This document shows positions 32,501 to 43,300 of a stretch of 64,000 bases of DNA, piece by piece. Source of the DNA: Lomentospora prolificans (taxonomy: Eukaryota > Ascomycota > Sordariomycetes > Microascales > Microascaceae); assembly GCA_029532625.1 (NCBI GenBank), contig JARFXM010000011.1:4725501-4789500 (forward strand). Direction: 5' to 3'. Both the position numbers and the translations under genes were made by a program. Position 1 is the first letter of the stretch. Every line of letters starts with the position of its first letter. Below the pieces are notes generated by a model. It worked only from the letters and a program-made list of their open reading frames with translations, was not told where the DNA came from and did no database searches.

Positions 32501-33219
32501 ATCGCCCGGATCATCGATCTTGTCGTGGATTCGGGTCGGCCATACCACGACTACTTTTGTTCCTCAGCCCCGTGGGCGCGGAAGACGATGGATGGAGTTC
32601 AGCACGTTCACCCTTGGCGATTCTAGGGCGACTTATGTGGGACAATACAGCGGTCGCGTGTGATGTCTTGCCTGCCAGCCTCGAGGACTTCTACGTGCGG
32701 CCGCTTGAAATGGTTCTCTCCCAAATATGGTGGTGGACTACGTTAAAACGGGATGCTTCCGTGGCACAGGAGATTTGGTGTTTCCTTACTGGGTTAGTTG
32801 CCACGGCGGCTTGGTGAGGGATCTTGTTGATGAAGTCACACGTCAAGTCAGGCAGGTGAAGAGCTAGATTGAGACATTAGGACTAAATCCACCAGTTCTC
32901 TCTTCCCTGTTCATATTCATTCGCTTTAAGAGGTAATATTGAAGATGAAGGGCACTATTGCCGCCGATTGGTTCGCTCCGACCTTCTAGCTTTCAAAAAT
33001 GGCCAACCAACCTAGCGTACCTCCCAATTGCACCTTTTGGATTCATGGTCTGGACCTAGCTGATGGCTTCAGTTTTGGTTGCCTCATCGAGAAAAATGTC
33101 GCGGATACGACGTCAAGGCGCTTCGAATAAAGAGATACTACAGCCTAGCTGTAATATAGAGTTAGCCGCGAATCTGACCACAGCATGTGCGTGCGACCCG
33201 AAGAACCTACCAGCACCCA
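29509..33219. other. Gene-poor stretch with decayed coding patches
   Basis: 29600-29680 is an A-rich tract in the adhesin gene's upstream region. Between about 31160 and 32810 the plus strand has protein-like patches in changing frames. Examples are MVLDLAKSFLRMFVEVILEV and MGDSQFIVLLFGADRVLED near 31560-31690, and DIARIIDLVVDSG with ASLEDFYVRPLEMVLSQIWWW near 32490-32750. They are split by stops and shifts. I do not recognise the family and cannot tell whether they belong to one gene. No intact gene is supported. Confidence 0.35.
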
Positions 33220-33489
33220 TTATTCCCCATTGCGCTCACGGTGAGGACAGCCAGGCCAGCAACAAGGTCGACGTTTACCCTCGTTCAACTCCTCGACGGC
33301 GCGGCGGATTCTTCGCTCACGCGTCGTTTGCTGCTTCGCATCGCTGATCCAGTAGATGAACTCGTTTCGTGCGAGCACGGTAATGTCGAGCCAAGCTGCC
33401 TTGGCGGTGTCGTCGCCGCCCAGGGCGTCTGCGAGATCGTCGGGTAGTTCGTGGACTTTCCCTCCGGGCAATGCTGTCTCAGCTCGCAT
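33220..33489 (-). CDS. Small OmdA/YdeI-like protein
   Basis: An 89-residue frame from MRAETALPGGKV whose core matches the C-terminal OmdA (bacteriocin-protection, YdeI/OmpD-associated) motif. ELPDDLADALGGDDTAKAAW is followed by YWISDAKQQTTRERRIRRAV and EELNEGKRRPCC. Conserved points are the P-x-D-L-x-x-AL start, the WI-x-x-AK pair and the TR-x-R-RI helix. The larger N-terminal YdeI domain of bacterial members is absent, so this is a minimal version. Such short OmdA proteins occur in fungi without a known role. The ATG at 33489 is the only sensible start. No intron is needed. Confidence 0.6.
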   Translation of the reverse strand: MRAETALPGGKVHELPDDLADALGGDDTAKAAWLDITVLARNEFIYWISDAKQQTTRERRIRRAVEELNEGKRRPCCWPGCPHRERNGE

Positions 33490-36400
33490 GTTGGAAGAGG
33501 TTTGGGCTTATTTAAAGAATTGTAGGTGGGAGACTGCACAGAAAGAAAAGGGAGAACCGGGGACGGATTTTTAACAGGTCGGTCAAGCCGGGTACGGATT
33601 ACGAGAGCGGGACGTTAGACCTCCCTTGCTACGATGTGCATTTTACAGTGTAGATAACCTGCAGCTGTTCTCGCATATTTTCTTCGGTACATTTGTCGCC
33701 TGGCTGGCGGGATACGTTATTTCTTAGTCTCTGCAAACGTTATCCTTTACCTCTTTATTTTGCTTTTTTTTCCCCTCGAATTAATAGGACCACATTTGTC
33801 TCGGCTCTTAAAGGGCGCCAACCACCAATCCAAGCCACACGGCCTCGTAAACCCTTGGACTCAGTGCAAAGAGCATATTTAGAGAATAGATGATGTGCGG
33901 AGACGGCAGAAATTCAATAGAAACTAGAAGACACAATGGCCCAGGAAAACGCCGATTCGACTGTCGCAGGGTCTTGGCTCATACGTTGTTCCTCTTCTTT
34001 TAAACTTTCTTGCCCGCTCGACCATTATTACCTCGGAAAGAATGTCCACGCGAAGCTTTGTTATTAGCAGTGACAATGAACAAGAGTGCGCTACAAAGGA
34101 TCCCGAAGGCTTGAAATCCTCTTATTCCACCTCATAATGACCTTGGTCTTCGAAGATGGGCGCAAAGAAGACGCCCTAGATGTAAGGCAATGAGAACTTT
34201 GAGCTCGGGTCTGTAAAATAGCCTCGAAACCAAAACGTTCATCCCAGAATCTTAATATACAGTTTAGAACCAACCTGAGTGCTATTAATCATCACTTACA
34301 CTAACCATACATCGCTTGAAAATGTCACCATGTGTATCTAAACGGCCCCGAAATGAAGTGTCGTTGGGCACGGAAGAGCCCTGGCGATATGGTCAGATTC
34401 CTTCACACCGGGTTTCGCTAATTACCACGTACGGGTGGAGTAACGGCTTTGCCACGACTCTATAGGAATGACATTTCGATGGAGGGAGGATCTTGGCAAA
34501 CCATATTACAGTTTCATCATGGGGTATTACTCCGACTGCCCTGTGAGGATTAGCTTACTACTTAGATCTTGGCGAAACCGGGGATTACATGGCCGAGCGG
34601 GGGAAAACGAGGATTCGCCCCGTGCAGGAATTGGATGTGGTGCCAGAAATGAGGGGACAGATTGGAGAGTCGGAGCCTAAATAGTTCAACGGGGTGTCTG
34701 GATGGGGTCGTGTTTTTTTCACCTCTCCAGGTGTCTTGCCCCGATTCCCGTTTCGTGTCGTATCAAACAAGGAAATAATGAGTTATAGTTTATTGGAATA
34801 TGCCCAGGGCAATGAAATAATAACAGAAGCGCGGCATCGCATGCCAAAGACTAGGGGGTTTGCAAGGTGTGTATGAGACGCTTATTAGGCTTAATCCGAC
34901 CTTAGAGAGAACCAGGTTTGCTCGTCATTAGCACGAATTCCTTCATTAAGCAGCCCACGAGTCATAGCTAGATTGTCTAGGATTCATTTTACCAATAGTC
35001 TTTATTACTCTTACATCTTATGCTCTAGCTGCCATGCTAGGTAACCACTGATCATGGACAATCCTGCATTTTCAGTATGTGTGCTCACACCAATGATGAA
35101 TAAGCCAAATACGAAATAACAGTTATGAATGTTAGCTCTAATAATGTCATCACTGGCTTTATAAGTGTAGGTTGGAGGGGCTCTGTATCAGCAGCCTGGT
35201 CTGGCTGGCCACTGCACTATTAATATGGGAAGCAGGGAGGGCAAATTCAGCACATTCACTACCTTTGTATAATAATCTCGCTACTCATTCTGTTTTCTTT
35301 TAACTAGACTCTCCTCCCAAGGGGTTTTGGAATATCTGGGAATTGTGCTCCCTACTTCTTCACAGGGGCTTCAGCCATAATTCGATCCTAGAATGTGCCG
35401 AGGGCTGCCGGAGACGAGTTCTAGAGACCCTGGAGGCCGAGGTGGCTGAAGACGCGACTGACCATAGCAAACCGGGCCTGAGGTTTGCGCTGGGAGCCGT
35501 ACGCAGGTGCCACCCTCTGCGGCTACCTTAATGCCCTCGTCATGTCCACTTTTTCCGCTTTTCATTGCCCTTGCAAATGCGGAGCTGCAAACCACCTCGA
35601 TAAGAAAAAGAGACGGGCTCGAGGTGAGCGCGGGGAAGTTTACCGAGCAAACACTTTTACCCAATACAGGAACTCCTAAGTTCCTTCCCCTTCATCTAAT
35701 TGCGTCTCGTGACTCGGTCACCGGCCAACTTGGAAGTGAAAACTTGGCCCATTGCTCGAATCTATGCCTGCCACCGACTAATGTGGGGTCGAAAAGTTGT
35801 ACCGATCGATGGTTTTGCCGAAATCTTGTGCTTAGTGGTGTTGTGGTTCCCTTCCTATCGGTTGGACAGCAGTCGTGTCCATGTCTCAGAGCACTTGCTA
35901 AAACCTGCTCTCAGATTAAAAGCACAATGTTATCATTGATGTAAGTCGGTGAGAAACATCTTCGTGTGAACTTCGCAAACCCCCCTCGTCCCCTGCCGGT
36001 CCGGCGCCTGCTAGAGAGTCTAATTATTCCTCTTTGAAATCCCATTCTCATACCAACATCCAGCTCAAAAAATCGGTCCCATAAGGACCCTGCGCTACCT
36101 ACCAAATGCTACGCTTGCGTTACGGCAGGAGTCTTTTCGTCCTCCCAGAGGCGAATCTTGGGACTGCGGCATGTCACCGACGGAATGGAATAAAACTACT
36201 TAACCTTTTCTGGATACTGCAGAGCCGCCCTAGTGTTTTTTTCAAAGCAATGTTATTGGCTGGTGAGACAATCAAATGCCGTCCGTACTCTTATGCAGGG
36301 CTGTGTGTCAGGGGAAGTGGCGTTCGTTGTATTGCTCAGCTGCCTTCGCTAGCGAGAGCCTGGCCGGGATACGAACGTCAAACGCGGGCACATTCATTGG

Positions 36401-36596
36401 TGAGTCCAGATGCAAGAGCAATGCGTATCAAGGGGAAAAGAAATTGGCTCCAGGAGAGATGGCTCGATGAAGTTGGAGCTTGGAAGTTGGCTTGGTGTGA
36501 CTGCTCGAATATAAAACTATGTCCTCGGCTCCAGAATGATTCTTACGGACTCCTGGAGCCAAGGCTCGCGGTATATATCGACCCTTCGTAATAACC
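33490..36596. other. Gene-free stretch of 3.1 kb
   Basis: No gene is supported. Sequence is AT-rich around 34900-35300. Open frames at 35371-35664 (-), 35507-35944 (+) and 36106-36591 (+) overlap each other on opposite strands or in different frames and show no domain. Confidence 0.4.
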
Positions 36597-38487
36597 ATGG
36601 ACGTAACATCATTTAGGGCACATTTAACGATCCTTTGCTTCGTTGCCTCTGCGGCTTCGGCCCTAGCCTGGGATGATTATTCCACTGGTCTCCGGAGGGT
36701 AGCGCGACAAGCTGCAGGATTCAACACAACCAATACGACGGCAATCCCCAATATTTGTAGCCTCAACAGGGAATTTTTTGAACAGGTAGCTTCCTCAGCC
36801 TCCTAAAGTGCACGCACATATATGACAGTCAAAGATGCTAACGGCTTCAAGACGGTCAAGAAAAATTGCAGCGCGTTTATCGAATCCCTTGAGACGTCAC
36901 GATGGGCCGTCCTCCCATGGGAGCGGTGGCAGGTAGCCAACCAGTTCGCCAACTGCACTTACCACGAACTCTTCACTGAATACCCCGATGCCCCTGACGG
37001 AGCCAATGTGCTCGTGTGGGAAGACCAAAAGTTTTCTTTTTCGCCCCGACCCGAGGCAGAGCGGGCAAAGAACTATGGGCCCGGCGACCCTCTTGATGTA
37101 ACCTTGGGGATGGGAGACGAGCCCTCCCCAGACTTTCTGCCAGTAAGGAAGCTTAACAGACGGTATTTCTTTGCTTTGTGGACGGTTTTCTAACAACCAC
37201 ATAATAGATCTTCGAGGGCGCTACGTCGGAGTTTTTCTCGGACCTTTGCGTATCCGATGGATCCATGGGCCTCCCCAACCTCCAATTCTTCTATGATTCC
37301 ATCAACATCGCGTGAGTTCACCCGTTGAAACCTTGTCTAAATTCCCCAGTGTCTCTAATAGTAGTGTTCGCACACACAGAACCCATCAATACACACGATG
37401 CGCGTATCAAAAGCCATTTGATAATGTCGAAGCATGCACCGTAGATACAACAAAGAAGCTTGGTACTATCCCAACTTCTCTATTCATCTATAGCGGCTCG
37501 CACGAGTGCAATAGCAAAATATGGTCATTTGTCGGAGTGGGCCTCTCCATCTTGGTCGAGTTTGTGCACACAGCGTTAAAGATGTGGTTGACCAAGAAGC
37601 ACCTCAGCTCCGGATTCAGCTGGCTTATGCTCCTGATCAGGCTCAGTTCCGGCTTAGGCGAGCCGATCATAGCTACAGTGATTCTTCAAAGGAGCAGTTT
37701 CGATCGTACCTCGGCTCTCGTGATTGCATCCCTGGAGATACTCCAGCCCACGGCAGCGCCCTTGATCTCCGGTGTCGCGGGCTGGTATATTGGCAAAGGT
37801 GAAGGCTTTCAGGTCCTCGCCACTGACGCTGTCATCACTCTTCTGGGCCTCTTCCTCGTTACTCCGCACATTGCCCTGTCAACCGGGTTCAGCCAAACAG
37901 TTTCCCGCTTTAATATGGGCCTTGTCCCATTGGGACTGTTGCTTGCCATTGGACCCTGGTCTCTGGCTTATGTCGTCGGAAGCATCCTGGCCGTATTATT
38001 CCAACTTTGCTTCATTGGGGGTATGGTGTTCAGGTCGGGGAAACTGACGGAATTCGCTGGCAAGAACTTGATTATCCTGCTTAGCCTCCTCATCTTCATC
38101 GGACTGACGCCGATATGGGCGCTGTGGGAACTTATTTGGAAGCTGGTCCACCTACGCAGACGCACAAATCCAGAGTGGTCGGCTCTCAAGGATGAAAAGG
38201 AGCGCGAGCTGAAGAGTATCTTCCCGCTGGCTCGGTATTTCAAGCAGAAGTTCTACAGCACCAGCTCGTGGAAAAGGGGCTTGGCAATTTTCATTTTCTG
38301 GTTCTTCATTCTGCTGAGTTTTGTCAGCTTCGTGGGCAAGTGGATGGTCATGGTTAATCTCCTCGGTGCCGCGGGAGACGCGTATTGCCCGAGCAACTTT
38401 GTCGAGGCCACCTTCGCTGGGTTGGGCTTCAAGGTGGCTGTGTTGGCGATTGGTTTGGTTCTTCAGTACTTCAATCTTGCCGCGTAG
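36597..38487 (+). CDS. Secreted-start multi-pass membrane protein with Cys-rich ectodomain
   Basis: Fungal plasma-membrane protein of unknown function. The first exon encodes a signal peptide (FRAHLTILCFVASAASALA) and a glycosylated stretch with NTTNTT. The ectodomain includes KKNCSAF, WQVANQFANCTYHELF, FSDLCVSDG, TRCAYQKPF and EACTVDT. The last exon encodes about seven hydrophobic helices, from KIWSFVGVGLSILVEFVH to FKVAVLAIGLVLQYF. Exons 2-4 fit well: about 36829-37142, 37208-37311 and 37380-38487. The first junction is a problem. Using the obvious donor at 36786 with acceptor 36828 shifts the frame by one; an earlier donor at GTAGCC (about 36757) keeps it but drops ICSLNREFFEQ. A one-base indel is the other possibility. 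A sensor or receptor-like role is only a guess. Confidence 0.68.
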
Positions 38488-38883
38488 ACACAAAAGGTAA
38501 TGGTAATAATAATATCCTGTCTGTTAGATATCAGGTATCGTGGCGTATTGTGCGCCTCCACGCCGTTGCCTGTTGTCCTGTAGGAGCCGGACGTCTCTGC
38601 GTGAAACACTCGAGTTTTTGTAGACGGACTAATATCCTTGATGGAGAATCAACACCGTGCTTCTAGCTAATATTGCCATGTCGCTCCTCTCCATGTTCAG
38701 GACACTGAACAGTGGGCAGCTCGCCTGGCTAGATGTATTGGAAGAGTCTAATAATACGTGGTATGAAAACAATACAGTGTGAATAATCACGAGACTGAAT
38801 CCGAATGCAACACAAACTCCAGCCAGGAAAACCACCCCAGGAAAAAAATAGCGAAAAAGAAACGCCCGCCTTCTTCCATAAAC

Positions 38884-39899
38884 TCAACTAGCCTCGCTCA
38901 CCGCAGAGTCCTCCCGCTTGATATCCCGCCTCGCGAGCTCTTCCCTCCACAAAAGGACCAGCTCATCGATTGGTGGCGTATCCATGTGGCCCCGTCTTTC
39001 CACAAGCGAAGCCTCGACTTCATGTGAGAACTGCCTTAGTCTACGGGCAAGCGCTCTCTTCTCCGCATCCGTCCCGGGTGGAATGTTGAGAGTGGCAAGG
39101 TGAAGCCGAAGGGCCTCAGCAGTCCACATAGGACGGGGAATCGGGAGGAAGTCTCGACCTTGGGTGTCGAGGATGTGGCTGGGGTTAGCCGCTAGAGCTT
39201 CGAGGCCTGTCACGGAGTTCCCAGGTAGAACCGGAGTGGACACCATGGGGTTTGCCGGTGGGGGATACTGGAATGGGGAGGCCGGAGCTGGGGTAACTGC
39301 CCGTTCGGAGGTGATATAATAGCCTGCAGCTGCATGCGAGAAATTCAGAGGAGCTGTATTTACCGGACCCGTGGCGGTGGCAGGGGGTGCGGCAATCGGA
39401 TCTATGGCGGTGGCAGAGGCTGGTATTCCAGGTTCTGCAGCGGCGGGTTCTGCGAAGAAAGCTGGCGATTAGATGGATTTCGGGTCAGTGCTGAAGTCTG
39501 TGACTTACGCTGCTGGCTGGCCAGGCCCGTGTTACGACCCAGAGTACGGAAAGAGCAACTCGTGCCGTGGCCTGGGTAGTGACAATTGCCACAGGCACCT
39601 TTGGCCGCCCCATCTTTCACCATGCAGTATATAAACGGGCCTTTGCCCCGTATACATTGCTCGCAAGGGTTCTCGCAGACTTGGCCTGTGGCATTGACTA
39701 GAATCGACTCGAACCGGTGTGGCCTATCCCAGTGAATCGTAATAACAGTGTCCTTCGGCCGAAGTTGCACGTCGTTCAGCGGTTGGTTTAAACCTAGAAC
39801 CCTGGCAGGTCCCGACGCCTTGACATCGGCAAAAGATGCCTGCAAATATTCAGCTGTGAGGATGGGCTCTGTGTGTTGAGAAGTCCGTCGATACTCCAT
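38884..39899 (-). CDS. DUF3716 zinc-ribbon-like protein (copy 1)
   Basis: Fungal protein with the DUF3716 Cys-rich motif. Two exons fit, 39899-39509 and 39449-38884, joined by GTAAGT...CGCAG, giving 318 residues. The motif is CEQCIRGKGPFIYC, then GACGNCHYPGHGTSCSF, that is CxxC and C plus CxxCH and C, a likely zinc-binding module. The N-terminal part (ILTAEYLQASF, then ITIHWDRPHRFESI) is shared with the neighbour at 40901. Exon 2 has an Ala/Pro/Thr-rich linker. It is followed by a C-terminal helix-rich part (AEALRLHLATLNIPPGTDAE, ALARRLRQF) resembling a SAP-like DNA-binding helix pair. Probably nuclear, function unknown; DUF3716 proteins are highly expanded in some fungi. Confidence 0.78.
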
Positions 39900-40900
39900 A
39901 TTTATGCTATTTCAATCAGGATTAGCCTGGAGAAAATGAAAAGAGAGGAAGAGAGTTTGAATAAAGGATCCAAGAAAGATTGATCTCCCTTACATGACTA
40001 GACAATGTAATTAACTTGAAAGGAAGTTGAAGGTGGGAATGAAAGTGTAGACTGTCGATGGCATTAAGGAGTAGGTGAAGAGTATAGAAACTCACTGACT
40101 GTCAACGAAGAGGCAGAGAGAAAGGGAAGAAAATTTAATATCAACCCTTGTTCATTTTATATATGGTTTCTGGCTAAGGAAGGGCTACATGTTATAAGAA
40201 GGAAGGAACGACAGTATAGATAATATTCATTACTGGAGCAAGGCTGCAAAGCCTGACATCGACATATGCTCAATCATGGAGTTTGCTCCTTCCTTCCTGA
40301 GTATTGTAGAGATGGAGGTAAAGCAACGTCTTGGCCTTGGTCCACTATCATTCGCTTGATTCTGTCGGAGAAAACGCGTGGATTTGGTAACCATCCAGCC
40401 ATAGTGTTTCTCGCGTTGCTCCTACAGCCGTCGTCAAAACTGAGTCCTAGCGGAGGGTGCAATGCTCCGGGTTCTACGAGCCGCGATCTTCGTATGGCCT
40501 AGCCTCCATATCAAGCCTTGGTGGGACATCTTATAGTTGGGGAAGCACGGGGAATATAGCAACAGCGTCAATTCAAGGTCTCTCCATGATGCTGACAGGA
40601 GGGCTCCTACGCAAATGTCTCATTTGTCGCACATTTTATTAGCAACCTATTCCCTATTATCATAGGATAAACTCCATGGAAACACTAGTATGGGTAGATT
40701 GTGAGGTCTTCAGCCCCAGTTGATCGAGAAAGAAACAATCGTCATCCGACCAAAAAATCCCCTGGCCCGTACTGTGTCATGGTTATAATATTACACATCT
40801 ACCGCCAAGGCTGCTCTATGGGCTGGCATCGTTGGAGGGTCCCGATTCTATAACTTAGTTTGACTGCTCCTTAATAATAGCATCGCGACATCCGTTCGCT
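39900..40900. other. Intergenic stretch between two DUF3716 genes
   Basis: Holds the promoter of copy 1 (purine-rich on the plus strand at 39930-40140) and the 3' side of copy 2. No gene was seen. A remnant of the second exon of copy 2 was looked for here and not found. Confidence 0.4.
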
Positions 40901-41350
40901 TCAGTGGATGTCAGCGGATATTATTTTGAATAGGGGAGTTATGAGGTCTTGCCACTTACCCGCCTGCTTGCGCGCAGCCTGGCTGGCGGCAAGACGGAAC
41001 GAACAGTTCGCCCCATGGCCGGAGTAATGGCAATTGCCACAGGCTTCTTTTGCCGTGCCCTGGCTGACGACGCAAAGGGCGAAGGGCCCATTGCCTCGGG
41101 CACACTGATGGCATGGCTCGGGTTGAATGGTGCCTTTGGCATTGGCAATCATTGATTCTAATCGATTCGTGCGGTCCCAGTACAGTGTAGTGGTTTTCTC
41201 CCTCAGAGCAACATCGCGCTCAAGAGACTTGAGACTAGTAACAGCTTCCTTGGCATGCTTGGAAATCTTGGCTTTATCTAAGACCATGGAGTTCCAGATA
41301 AACTCGGCTGTGAGGATATGGCCTGGGTGGCTAGTAGTCCTACGCGTCAT
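40901..41350 (-). CDS. DUF3716 zinc-ribbon-like protein (copy 2, short)
   Basis: Paralogue of the gene at 38884-39899, same orientation, 1 kb upstream. It has the same layout: ILTAEFIWNSM, then TTLYWDRTNRLESM, CHQCARGNGPFALC and EACGNCHYSGHGANCSF. The frame runs 149 residues. At the position where copy 1 splices (after the ASQ-type helix), this gene has RKQAG followed by GTAAGT at about 40963, a perfect donor. The written frame reads through it for 14 more residues to a stop. No convincing downstream exon was found, so the protein is either a short form ending in intron sequence or has lost its SAP-like C-terminal half. Confidence 0.65.
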   Translation of the reverse strand: MTRRTTSHPGHILTAEFIWNSMVLDKAKISKHAKEAVTSLKSLERDVALREKTTTLYWDRTNRLESMIANAKGTIQPEPCHQCARGNGPFALCVVSQGTAKEACGNCHYSGHGANCSFRLAASQAARKQAGKWQDLITPLFKIISADIH

Positions 41351-43300
41351 TTTATAATCTGGGGAGTTAGTACACGAATAAAGAACCAGATTGCTAAGTG
41401 TACCTATTTCGGCTAGCTTACTTTTGATCTGTAATAGCTGATGTAAGGAGTCTTGAGCAACTCTTGTTGATATGATAAAAGAGCTGCTATAGGAATGAAA
41501 ACTGGTAAGGGACTACAGAGAGGAAGAGTAAAAGGATTCCAACCTACAGAAATGGATTTCGGAATGTGTGGAAACAGAGAAAGAAGTGTAGGTTGAAGTT
41601 GTAACGAAAGTGGAAGAACGCTTGCAGTTGATTTAATATTAGCTTTTGTAGTAGGGCTATTTGCAAGGCAAGGAGGATACACCAGATGCCTCACTCTTTC
41701 CATTCAAAAAGGAAGATCGTGCCTTCTACTATAACTGTCAAGGATCCCCTCCAAGAGTGGTCCATGAATGGTGTAGAAAGGCAGCCAGGCTATTGTGAAA
41801 GGAGCTAGGGCCTGGTTTATAAACTACCATTACCTTAATATACAGATAACACATTAGTATTCTTGTACCATGAGTCTGCCAGGAATTATGCTAGTGGGGT
41901 ATAGATGCGGCATACACAAGTGAGGCCCACTCTAATATGCAATACGGCGGTGTCCTACAACCCAATTCGAGCTACTCGTCTCTACGCTCTAGGAGGTGGC
42001 CTCAAGTGGTGCAAAGTGTAATTGAGCAAGTCTCTTGAACATGAATTACTCCCTTAATACCAGTAATATGGCCGCGCGGAGAATACTAGGTCGTGTCTGT
42101 AGCATCAATCCTAGCCATATAGCAAGTAACACGTCCAAAATGCTATCCATCAGCAACTTGCCGGCACCAGCAACTGGTTGCGGGTGGATTAGCTCCATCA
42201 ATAGCCGCAACACATGTTTAGGGACTTGGAATTCGCAAAGTGGCTTCCAGACAACGGTGGGGTTTCCTGGTATGGAAAAAGGATATTATTAGGGAGCTCT
42301 GCAGAGATGCCACGCTATGCGCTGTGGTACTGGCGGTGCACGGGATAGAGTGCTGCCCACCTGTGCAGGTAGGAAATGCCAGGGTATGTCCGAGCAGTAG
42401 AGCCAGGAGAAGATATATTCGACATGTCGATACCTTCTTGCGCACGTAGCATAGAACTGGACCGGGATTTGAAAACCAGTCATCATTTGATTCTCCATGG
42501 GTGAAGAAGCCCAATGAAGATAGCCTTAGCGCTCTTCCACGTCGAGATCAGGGAAGGCGGCTGCCTTACTGCCTTTGCGTAACCCGCGCGATGATGGAAC
42601 ACTCAGATGGGGGATATTCTAGGCGATACCGGTATTGCCTTTCGCTCGCCGGGAGAATAGTTTCCTATTTGGCCTCAGGGCCTGCCTCCACTCCGTCCAC
42701 GCGAAAGATGTAAGAAATACTCTGTGGTTCGGGTCCTCACGTGGCGGCCATTTCGTTGCAACATATGGCAGGCTCACACTCCGCCCCAAGTGGAGGGAAG
42801 GCCGGTATTCGTGCGCGCAAAACAATCACCCCGGAAAATCCTACGGATAAAGCCTGTGGAGATAGATCAAAACATGGGTTCTTCGGATTGCTGTTTAATG
42901 CTGTCTCACCCCTGTGGACTGTCTGCTCAAGGGTCTGGAAGGATTCATGCAGGTTGACGCCGCTTATAGGGCTCAGCCTCTGTCAAACAGATCCCGGGAG
43001 CCGTCAATGTCAGGGCGGTCGCCAATTCCATTCGCCAACGCGTCAATCCTCCCGTTTCTTGTCTCAACAAAGCGACCCTACAGGGCGCCACTGTCACATT
43101 TGGCCCCTTGTTGTGCTGACAGGGTTTCGTGTTACGCACGTAAGCCATCGTCACCCTCTTCGCAACATTTCTATTATACTTCTCCTGTTCCCCCTCATGA
43201 AAGGCCGAGAAATAAATCTTCCAACATCAATCGCCCTGCACCTTTTTGACCCCGGCTTTTTTGCTCTTCAACTGCTCATCTCCTCCATATTTGTCCCACG
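41351..43300. other. Gene-free stretch
   Basis: About 1.95 kb. A purine-rich upstream tract at 41500-41620 belongs to DUF3716 copy 2. The long plus-strand frame at 42741-43487 overlaps the start of the CorA gene in another frame and has no domain, so it is rejected. The last 150 bases are pyrimidine-rich and look like the CorA-gene promoter. Confidence 0.4.

Noticed and set aside
35507..36591. Two plus-strand frames of 145 and 161 codons
   Set aside because: No domain, no signal peptide, no splice-consistent extension, and opposing frames overlap.
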